From Bryobacterales bacterium (GTDB lineage Bacteria > Cyanobacteriota > Vampirovibrionia > Obscuribacterales > Obscuribacteraceae): 8,399 bases of DNA. Made by a program: the position numbers and the translations under genes. This document shows, piece by piece, positions 1 through 5,012 of this stretch (the stretch's first letter is position 1; the number at the start of each line of letters is the position of its first letter). The stretch spans positions 1 to 8,399 of the forward strand of contig CAJCHQ010000056.1 of assembly GCA_903970295.1 (NCBI GenBank), read 5' to 3'. The notes below the pieces were generated by a model. It ran no database searches, was not told the DNA's origin, and saw only the letters and a list, made by a program, of their open reading frames with translations.

Positions 1-70
1 CATATTTCTAACTTGAGGTCAGTTTACTGAGCGACTGTTACCGAGTTATTACGACCGTCCGGTGTATTAC

Positions 71-140
71 TGCCGCGAACTGCCGCGAACTGCCGCTAAC
101 TGCCGCGAACTGCTGCTAAACGCCGCGAGCAGCCGATAAA
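71..140. repeat. 10-bp tandem repeat, about seven units decaying to the right
   Basis: Units of ten bases follow each other in register from 71. The first, second and fourth are TGCCGCGAAC and the third differs by one base (TGCCGCTAAC). The fifth (TGCTGCTAAA), sixth (CGCCGCGAGC) and seventh (AGCCGATAAA) are progressively diverged. The period is close to one helical turn, so a repeated protein-binding face is possible. Simple replication slippage explains it equally well. No coding frame uses it. Confidence 0.85.
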
Positions 141-481
141 TAATCGATTTGTGCTTCGACGCGCGAACAACTCACAAGCAGCGAGAGTCTAATATCGTTC
201 GCCCTGCTAGATCCGGCTAGACTTGTAGGCGTGTGAACTCACAACCGGCTGACAGTTCTAGTGCCCTGCAGCTACGCGTCAATCGGTAACGACACGGCAA
301 GAGAGCGTTGCGTCGAAGTGTTTGAGCCTGTCAAGGTAAGGATGTCTTTCAACTCTCACTGTGCGGTGGAACAAAAATTTTCTCCAATCATTCTCGCTAT
401 GTCAGAAATTACTACATGACCGAGAGGCACGAACTGTGAGTTCCGAAAGACCAACTGACTGCAAACTGCACTTTCACGTTA

Positions 482-487
482 TAGGAG
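482..487 (+). promoter_or_regulatory. Ribosome binding site deciding the TTG start at 497
   Basis: TAGGAG lies nine bases before the TTG at 497. The frame is closed by a TAG at 491-493 just upstream, so TTG is the earliest possible start. No in-frame ATG or GTG occurs early enough to give a comparable protein. Confidence 0.5.
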
Positions 488-496
488 ACCTAGAAA

Positions 497-841
497 TTGA
501 ACGTACTGAAGTTATCTCAATTAGAGATTGGCAGGCAACTCGAGGACCTTCGCAAGAAGCACGGCGGGGAGCCCATATTCTCAGCCAAGACAATTCTCAA
601 CGCTGGAACAGACGAAACAAGGATTTATCTGAGGATTGAGCAGGGTCCTCCTGAAGGTTGGGAAGCTTTCACATACGTGCACGAGCTGCCTGGCGAGCCC
701 GCAGACCGCGCCATTTTGGCTCAGCAATTGGCGAAAGAAGGAGTGCCGTGTAAATGCACCGTGAGTTTCTTCACGTCGTTTTTCGAAATGCGCGTCAAAA
801 TCGTGGAATGCGCAGACTGGACAACTGGGCTTCTTTCCTGA
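497..841 (+). CDS. Hypothetical small protein, 114 aa, TTG start
   Basis: Family not recognised. The product is soluble-looking: no signal peptide and no membrane segment. Residues 1-22 form a likely amphipathic helix rich in Leu, Glu, Lys and Arg. A strand-like ETRIYLRIEQ segment follows at about 40-49, then an acidic/Pro stretch, a second helix (DRAILAQQLAKEG, about 70-82), and a closing hydrophobic region with Phe-rich VSFFTSFFEMRVKIVE. Alternating strands and helices suggest a compact alpha/beta fold, which supports real coding. The start rests on TAGGAG at 482-487. A strong hairpin at 874-897 lies 32 bases after the stop. The gene is isolated, with no operon partner visible, so context gives no function. 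It could be a spurious frame, but composition and ribosome site favour a real gene over the overlapping frames at 361-639 and on the opposite strand. Confidence 0.55.
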   Translation: MNVLKLSQLEIGRQLEDLRKKHGGEPIFSAKTILNAGTDETRIYLRIEQGPPEGWEAFTYVHELPGEPADRAILAQQLAKEGVPCKCTVSFFTSFFEMRVKIVECADWTTGLLS

Positions 842-873
842 AGTAGCAACAGACTGCCCATTCAATCCTCACA

Positions 874-897
874 GGCGGCGGCATCAGTGCCGCCGTC
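874..897 (+). terminator. Strong GC-rich hairpin after the 497-841 gene, possible terminator
   Basis: CGGCGGCA (876-883) pairs perfectly with TGCCGCCG (888-895) around a TCAG loop; outer G-T and G-C pairs extend it to 874-897. It begins 32 bases after the stop at 841. There is no T-run behind it (TCACTTAAG region), so it is not a textbook intrinsic terminator and may instead be an RNA-stabilising structure. Confidence 0.35.
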
Positions 898-977
898 ACT
901 TAAGCCGCGGACGTGCAGAACCCCGGCTGTTGTCCTGACTAGAATGGACTTTCCAGGATTAACCATGATGGAATGGA

Positions 978-1005
978 GGGGGAGTCAGCAGTCGCTGACT
1001 CTCTC
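978..1005. other. Perfect stem-loop in intergenic DNA
   Basis: GAGTCAGC (982-989) pairs with GCTGACTC (994-1001) around an AGTC loop. Four further pairs, two of them G-U, extend the stem to 978-1005, about 12 bp. No T-run follows on either strand, so it is unlikely to be a simple terminator. It could be part of a structured RNA or a dyad operator. Confidence 0.5.
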
Positions 1006-1498
1006 AATTCTCTAAAAAAATTTGCCCACCCGGGCACCGCCAGTAGTGGCACTTGCGACTCTTGCCTCTCGGCGCTTAGAATCGGCAGTTGACTGTTACG
1101 CAAAACGCAACACTCACGTATTGATGAGCATTTGAAGCCGCTGGTTTTTCCATAGACCAGGTAGAGTGATTTTCTACATAGGTTCATCAGATTGGAACTC
1201 TAGAAATGTCAACTCGCTGTCATACTGGTCTGCTAACGTCTCAGTATTACCATGTTACTAAAAGCCCCTCACATTTGGAAAGTTCGATGCAGGAGAATTC
1301 AATCGGGATCTAGAAGAGTTCGGAAGCAGCAAAAAATGCGGAACAGTTTTTGGGTGATCGCAGGCAGGCATCATCTGCGGTGCCAATCGTTATTTACTAA
1401 GAACTAAGCCGAGCAGCATACGGCGCCTCGACAGAAATCTTCGAGATGTTCAGATTCAAAAATGTGCTTAAAAAGTTCAATCTCTAATAAGCTGTTTT

Positions 1499-1502
1499 GG
1501 AG
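1499..1502 (+). promoter_or_regulatory. Ribosome binding site favouring the ATG at 1511
   Basis: GGAG at 1499-1502 sits eight bases before the ATG at 1511, an ideal distance. The in-frame GTG at 1502 overlaps this motif and has nothing suitable upstream of it. A second GGAG at 1504-1507 is only three bases from the ATG and is less useful. Confidence 0.55.
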
Positions 1503-1510
1503 TGGAGCAA

Positions 1511-3433
1511 ATGGCAAATTCAAATCTCGAAGGCACAAGCGCTGCGCCAGAGAAATTAGATCACAGGACGGAGCACCAGCCAAATTCGCACCTCAATCTT
1601 AGTGCGAGTCTACAAGATTTCCATCCAGATATGCGCGGTTCTGACACTGCCACTGGACATCTTCAATCGCGTGATGGAAAGGACTTTGAACTCGTCAGTG
1701 CGCATGATCAGCGAACTGGCGCTGAATCTGGTGCGACTGAAGAGGGACAGAGTCCAGGGGACAGACAAAAGCAAGAAAGCTGTCCTCGCCAGAGAGGAGA
1801 GCGAGACCACGGAGGGCGAGATCACGCAGGGCGCGATCACGGAGAGCGAGACCACGGAGGGCGCGATCACGGAGGACAAGAGCGCTCGGCGGGTGCGACA
1901 CCGGCCGGCGAAGCAGCGACTTCCACGCTTCCCGGTGGAGAGGTGGCAGCGCTGCCGCCGGCGAGCCCGGAGGTTGTATCGACGCCAGCTGCTGGAACAA
2001 AGCCCGAAGTCCCGATTGTCAATCCCGACAACGTGACCGTTGCAGAGGGCCAGACGCCAGTCGTACCGGTCGAAGCCACGCCGCCAGCGCCTACTCAAAC
2101 CTACCCATCATTGACCAGTGCTGAGAATCAAGATCAAACGCTGAACCAGGCGGTAAATGATGCCAACGCTGCTTTGACCCCGACGGGCAGCAGTGCACTG
2201 CAGAATTATTTGGCGAACAGTAGTTATATTAATGGAAACGCAAATTCAGACATCACCGGGATGGCTCTGGCGCTGAATGGAGCGGGGCTTTCTCAGCCAG
2301 ATCAGGCAGCACTATCAACGGTGCTGGGCCAGGATATGCCAGGAGCATCGGCGCTGGCTAATCTGCAGAATACTGATGCGACACTCGCTTCTACAGTCCA
2401 GAATCTCGGCAGTACGATGTCACCAACGGATTATAATTCCTTGCTAAATAATGTCGGCACTAACTTTGCCGGGAGTGCTAGCGGTGGTGCACCAGGTGGT
2501 GAAACCGATACCCAGCTGCTGGGCAATGCATTAAACACATTGGGGACGAATCTCAGCGCGCAGGATCAGTCGGCACTCGCGGCTGCAGTAGTAAAGACTG
2601 CCGGGCAGTCTGACAGTGCAATAGCATCAGCAATGAGCGATGCTTCTAGTGCTATAAGCACGGCCCGTTACAACGCATTGCAGCAAAGCTTGGCCAGTAA
2701 TACTAATCTGACTGGGAATGTGAGCTCTGACGCCACGGCGATGCAGCAAGCAGCGGCAGCAGCAAACCTCAATACAACAGACCAACAAGCACTGAACGGA
2801 GTCTTGCAAAAGGACATGCCGTCCGCTTTCGCTAGCACAGGTGCCACCGGCGATAATCAGCCCGTCACGACTACCACAACTCAGACCGGCGATAATCAGC
2901 CTGTCACGACTACCACAACTCAGCCAGCTAATAGCGTCACAGGGAGTCCGACACTCTCTCAGGACAGCACAGTCGAACAATCTATAACAGCAGCTGCAGC
3001 CGGCAACTTCGATGGCACCACTGCTTTTCCCAATCAATACGGTGCTTCATACGCCGACGAGATGCAATTTCTAAATAATGAAGATCCACAGCTTATTACA
3101 GTGCTTAATCAGATGCAAACGGATGGCATGTCTGAAAGCGGTCTACAAACGGTTGTGAACGGTCTTTACAGCAAATTGTGGGGGCACGACTATAACGGCG
3201 GAGGGCAATATACCTCTCCGATTTATACAGATTCCGCTGGTCCAAATAATGGCGGTCCAGGCACCGGTGTACTGCCCGCTCTAATGTATGAATTTAATAC
3301 TAATCCTACTGGTCCAGAAGGCACCATATCGAGTTCGGATATGAACATCTACAATCAAGCCGTTTCCGAAATTATCCCTGTTCCAGGCGGGGCTAATGAT
3401 ATGGCAATTAATACCAGCTACACCAATCTTTAA
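1511..3433 (+). CDS. Large low-complexity repeat protein of unknown function, 640 aa
   Basis: Family not recognised. Numbering from the ATG at 1511 is three less than from the in-frame GTG at 1502. There is no signal peptide or membrane span. Residues 1-95 are polar (His, Gln, Asp, Arg). Residues 98-122 are five pentapeptides of RDHGG type. Residues 125-200 form an Ala/Pro/Val-rich linker. Three diverged repeats then cover about 211-281, 292-370 and 371-441, with conserved D-Q-x-A-L and, in the first and third, a V-L-x-x-DMP ending. Two GDNQPVTTTTTQ copies follow at about 445-470, and a final Gly/Asn/Tyr-rich domain of about 165 residues ends at NTSYTNL. Ala/Asn/Ser/Thr richness resembles surface or matrix-type proteins, but without a leader export is unproven. 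It converges on the TadE-like gene and shares no operon with it. A real gene is near certain; function is unknown. Confidence 0.9.
   Translation: MANSNLEGTSAAPEKLDHRTEHQPNSHLNLSASLQDFHPDMRGSDTATGHLQSRDGKDFELVSAHDQRTGAESGATEEGQSPGDRQKQESCPRQRGERDHGGRDHAGRDHGERDHGGRDHGGQERSAGATPAGEAATSTLPGGEVAALPPASPEVVSTPAAGTKPEVPIVNPDNVTVAEGQTPVVPVEATPPAPTQTYPSLTSAENQDQTLNQAVNDANAALTPTGSSALQNYLANSSYINGNANSDITGMALALNGAGLSQPDQAALSTVLGQDMPGASALANLQNTDATLASTVQNLGSTMSPTDYNSLLNNVGTNFAGSASGGAPGGETDTQLLGNALNTLGTNLSAQDQSALAAAVVKTAGQSDSAIASAMSDASSAISTARYNALQQSLASNTNLTGNVSSDATAMQQAAAAANLNTTDQQALNGVLQKDMPSAFASTGATGDNQPVTTTTTQTGDNQPVTTTTTQPANSVTGSPTLSQDSTVEQSITAAAAGNFDGTTAFPNQYGASYADEMQFLNNEDPQLITVLNQMQTDGMSESGLQTVVNGLYSKLWGHDYNGGGQYTSPIYTDSAGPNNGGPGTGVLPALMYEFNTNPTGPEGTISSSDMNIYNQAVSEIIPVPGGANDMAINTSYTNL
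1801..1875 (+). repeat. Five 15-bp in-frame tandem repeats encoding RDHGG-type pentapeptides
   Basis: Five consecutive 15-base units start at 1801, 1816, 1831, 1846 and 1861, with third-position C/T and A/C changes and a few Gly to Ala or Glu replacements. They encode RDHGG, RDHAG, RDHGE, RDHGG, RDHGG. Unit length divisible by three keeps the frame when copy number changes. The repeat also keeps opposite-strand frames open, which explains the spurious antisense frames there. Confidence 0.95.
2141..2833 (+). repeat. Three diverged protein-level repeats of 71, 79 and 71 residues
   Basis: Repeat A is encoded at 2141-2353, B at 2384-2620 and C at 2621-2833. A and C align without gaps over 71 residues, with about 29 identities by hand count. 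Shared features are an Ala/Ser-rich first helix, AL-Q-x-LA near position 20, G-N-x-x-S-D near 33, D-Q-x-A-L near 55 and V-L-x-x-DMP near 62. B carries a Gly-rich insertion and keeps the S/T-x-x-DQ-x-AL core but not the DMP ending. This is ancient duplication, not recent slippage. Confidence 0.75.
2846..2923 (+). repeat. 39-bp direct duplication, two adjacent copies
   Basis: Copies at 2846-2884 and 2885-2923 differ at one base only (C at 2863, T at 2902, synonymous). Each encodes a 13-residue segment containing GDNQPVTTTTTQ. The near identity indicates a recent duplication, in contrast to the older 71-residue repeats just upstream. Confidence 0.95.
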
Positions 3434-3757
3434 GGCGATAGGAGCAGCACCGAAAAGGTAAGAACGCCTGGGATATGGCTTACTATCGTATTCCGTATTC
3501 TTCATTCGAACCCATGGTGCAAAGTCAAAACTAGTAAGTCTAAACACGTTTTTAATGCCACTGCCAGCGGTGCCTTTAAAAGCAACAAGATGTCACTCAG
3601 TCACTTGCCCGGAGCATCCAGTTAGGCCCAGGGTTTGCGCAAGCTTCCCCGCGGCCCCGTGCTGTAGCTGAAAAACGTAATTATGGCCAGACCAGCAAAT
3701 CCAATCGCCACGTTGCTTGTGAGATCCAGAACAGCAGCGCTGCTGCCGGTACGCCGA
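3434..3757. other. Convergent intergenic region, possible hairpin and small minus frame
   Basis: The space lies between the ends of two convergent genes. It contains the imperfect hairpin at 3548-3583. Next to the TadE-like stop there is a 49-codon minus-strand frame (3622-3771) with a membrane-like segment, described separately. The 3281-3547 minus-strand frame has no ribosome site and is taken as chance. No T-rich canonical terminator is seen for either gene. Confidence 0.5.
3548..3583. terminator. Imperfect hairpin between convergent genes, possible bidirectional terminator
   Basis: CACTG (3559-3563) pairs with CGGTG (3568-3572) around CCAG. After two single mismatches, TTTTAA (3550-3555) pairs with TTAAAA (3576-3581). 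T-rich sequence is present but lies inside the stem, so this is a weak candidate. Its position, 115 bases after the stop at 3433 and between converging genes, is what suggests the role. Confidence 0.25.
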
Positions 3758-3771
3758 TCATTGCACCACAA
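3622..3771 (-). CDS. Possible 49-aa single-span membrane protein overlapping the TadE-like gene end
   Basis: A minus-strand frame starts with TTG at 3771, overlaps the last 14 bases of the upstream gene and stops at 3622-3624. Its product has an Arg-Arg pair near residues 6-7, a hydrophobic stretch NVAIGFAGLAIITFFSY at about 20-36, and a basic tail with RGSLRKPWA. That is the layout of a small membrane protein. There is no clear ribosome site, so it would depend on translational coupling. A competing frame, ATG at 3761 overlapping the TGA as ATGA, gives 26 codons, also hydrophobic. Neither is proven; the region may instead be untranslated 3' sequence. Confidence 0.22.
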   Translation of the reverse strand: MWCNDRRTGSSAAVLDLTSNVAIGFAGLAIITFFSYSTGPRGSLRKPWA

Positions 3772-4858
3772 TCACTCTAACCTGCTGAGCGCCCGTACTT
3801 TGACCATATGCATTTAAATAGGTATTGAAAATCATTGAGAACATGCCTGACCCCGAACATGGGTAGTTGTATTGTTCATTGCCTACCATAAATGCTGAAC
3901 CGCTTCCTACTTTTCCCACAAGCGCAGCCATGGGCAGGTTCATAACCTGGAGTGGGCTGTTGAAAGAATAGGGGCTCCATTCGCTGGTCGGGCCACCGTT
4001 GGCATCATACTGAAAAACAGTGCCACTGGGGCTCCAGATACCAATTGCCTGCGTATCAACCCAGATTTTTTGACCGGGCAGAACATTAACGCCCGCGGGC
4101 GTCCAATTGGGGTTGTCTGCTTGAACCATAAAGACGTTCTCGCTGACAATCGACTGTCCAGCTTTTTGGATTTGCTGATAAATATTAGGATTGCGCCACG
4201 TTGTATTGGTTGGTTGAGCAGGAGCACCAGGGTTATTACCTACACGGGGAAATTGTGTGACTGTGACCATGTCTTTGTCATTGTCATCACTTGCTGCTTG
4301 CAGTCCACCTGGATGCTCCACCGGGCGGTTGGCTGTAAAAGTAAGAGTGACTGGCGTACCCAACCCCGGCACATTTCCCAAAACAGGCAGTGCTGCCAAA
4401 CTTATCAGTGGAGACACTTTGTATGCGCTCTTCACCTGTATCTCGTACATGCTCGCCTCTGTGTTTACCGGTTGACTTAAAGGCTGATTAGGTGGAGAGC
4501 TTGTTACAGTACCTGCGAGAATGTTTGTTGCTAAAACATACAAATCATCACCGCAACCAGTGTATCCAGCCACGGGCTGCAGGTGAACAAAACTGGCTAA
4601 ACCATTGGACTGAAACTTAATCGCCTCCTCGGCCATGCTGGTTAGCGCCTTCGTGTAATCAGCTTGAGTAGCTGCTTTTGCTGCAAAGTCGTTAGTGGCA
4701 AGATACTGAGTCCCTCCGGCGACAAGCAACGTGACAAGGTCTAGCAATGGGACAAGCACTATCAGGAACAGGATGTAAACAACAACAGGAAACTCTGACA
4801 TTAGGAACGCGCCCTTTTCAGAGCGCCGATTCCTACGACTGAATTGACACAAACGCAT
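3758..4858 (-). CDS. TadE-like membrane-anchored protein with C-terminal LecA/PA-IL-like domain
   Basis: The 366-residue product begins with a basic leader (RRNRRSEKG, residues 8-16), then SEF and one long hydrophobic span at about 23-48. This is the layout of TadE/TadG pilus-assembly pseudopilins, where a Gly precedes a hydrophobic helix with a nearby Glu. Residues 50-170 fit the periplasmic part of TadE-like proteins. From about 245 to the end the sequence resembles the PA-IL (LecA) galactose-lectin fold: PGQKIWV at 261-267, NLPMAALVGKVG at about 307-318, FMVG, then a closing FNTYLNAYGQSTG at about 344-356. In LecA the corresponding loop binds calcium through Asp100, Thr104, Asn107 and Asn108; here these align with Thr346, Ala350, Gln353 and Ser354, so classic calcium-dependent sugar binding is doubtful. 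ATG at 4858 is chosen because it keeps the basic leader; an ATG at 4801 is the alternative. It is divergent from the kinase gene and is probably envelope-exposed. Confidence 0.8.
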   Translation of the reverse strand: MRLCQFSRRNRRSEKGAFLMSEFPVVVYILFLIVLVPLLDLVTLLVAGGTQYLATNDFAAKAATQADYTKALTSMAEEAIKFQSNGLASFVHLQPVAGYTGCGDDLYVLATNILAGTVTSSPPNQPLSQPVNTEASMYEIQVKSAYKVSPLISLAALPVLGNVPGLGTPVTLTFTANRPVEHPGGLQAASDDNDKDMVTVTQFPRVGNNPGAPAQPTNTTWRNPNIYQQIQKAGQSIVSENVFMVQADNPNWTPAGVNVLPGQKIWVDTQAIGIWSPSGTVFQYDANGGPTSEWSPYSFNSPLQVMNLPMAALVGKVGSGSAFMVGNEQYNYPCSGSGMFSMIFNTYLNAYGQSTGAQQVRVIVVQ

Positions 4859-4964
4859 AAACGCGATAACCGCCCCCTGTTTTTACCAGCTTAATTCCCG
4901 CTAATGATTGCTGTCAATAGCTCAAGAGCAAATTAAATGGACTGGTTAGGCAGATGCTTTTCCG

Positions 4965-4974
4965 TTTCGCGAAA
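4965..4974. promoter_or_regulatory. 10-bp perfect palindrome, possible operator
   Basis: TTTCGCGAAA is self-complementary and lies 39 bases before the kinase start, in the shared divergent region. Flanking bases do not extend the symmetry. A single occurrence of this length may be chance. Confidence 0.25.
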
Positions 4975-5004
4975 GCGATTGTGCGCGCTGGGTATGTCAA
5001 TTTT

Positions 5005-5008
5005 GAGG
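5005..5008 (+). promoter_or_regulatory. GAGG ribosome site for the kinase TTG start
   Basis: GAGG at 5005-5008 lies four bases before the TTG at 5013, which is close. The alternative ATG at 5034 has only a weak GGAA (5024-5027) upstream. The choice between the two starts does not affect any domain. Confidence 0.35.
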
Positions 5009-5012
5009 ACAC

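Larger units (their letters stand above)
1..496. other. Intergenic region with no convincing gene; contains a 10-bp tandem repeat
   Basis: No reading frame here has both a good ribosome site and protein-like composition. A GTG-started frame at 361-639 overlaps the better-supported gene at 497 in another frame and is rejected. A 25-codon frame at 342-419 begins with an ATG next to AAGG and is too short to judge. The region carries the decamer repeat at 71-140 and the short palindrome TGTGA-AC-TCACA at 232-243. It is probably the upstream regulatory space of the 497 gene or the flank of a gene lying before the window. Confidence 0.6.
842..1501. other. About 660-bp intergenic region with hairpins, no convincing gene
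   Basis: Frames here are short or have implausible composition; the longest, 82 codons on the minus strand at 939-1187, is Cys/Ser-rich without a ribosome site. The region holds two strong hairpins (874-897 and 978-1005). It also has a minus-strand terminator-like element: a 5-bp stem at 1023-1036 which, read on the minus strand, is followed by seven T (1020 down to 1014). The last 60 bases before the next gene are AT-rich and contain a TCTAAT (1483-1488) resembling a -10 box, but without a matching -35. An unannotated small RNA is possible but not demonstrable here. Confidence 0.55.
4859..5012. promoter_or_regulatory. Divergent promoter region between TadE-like gene and kinase gene
   Basis: This 154-bp space must hold control elements for both genes. 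On the minus strand a consensus TTGACA (plus-strand 4912-4917) is followed 17 bases on by TTAAGC, a poor -10, so it is only a candidate promoter for the TadE-like gene. A second minus-strand TTGACA lies at 4996-5001. On the plus strand no convincing promoter pair is seen. The perfect 10-bp palindrome TTTCGCGAAA at 4965-4974 could be an operator. Confidence 0.35.

Noticed and set aside
154..318. Inverted repeat CTTCGACGC / GCGTCGAAG (154-162 and 310-318)
   Set aside because: Nine-base arms 147 bases apart are expected by chance often enough in a region this size.
342..419. 25-codon frame with ATG after AAGG
   Set aside because: Too short to separate from chance, and no link to the downstream gene can be shown.
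361..639. GTG-started 92-codon plus-strand frame
   Set aside because: No good ribosome site, unlikely composition, and it overlaps the better-supported frame starting at 497.
581..865. Minus-strand frame opposite the 497-841 gene
   Set aside because: Cys/Arg-rich shadow with no ribosome site.
939..1187. 82-codon minus-strand frame
   Set aside because: No ribosome site, odd Cys/Ser-rich composition, and it crosses the hairpin and A-tract region.
1610..2098. Opposite-strand frames across the RDHGG repeat
   Set aside because: Open only because the 15-bp repeat lacks stops in several frames; products are Arg/Ser/Leu low-complexity.
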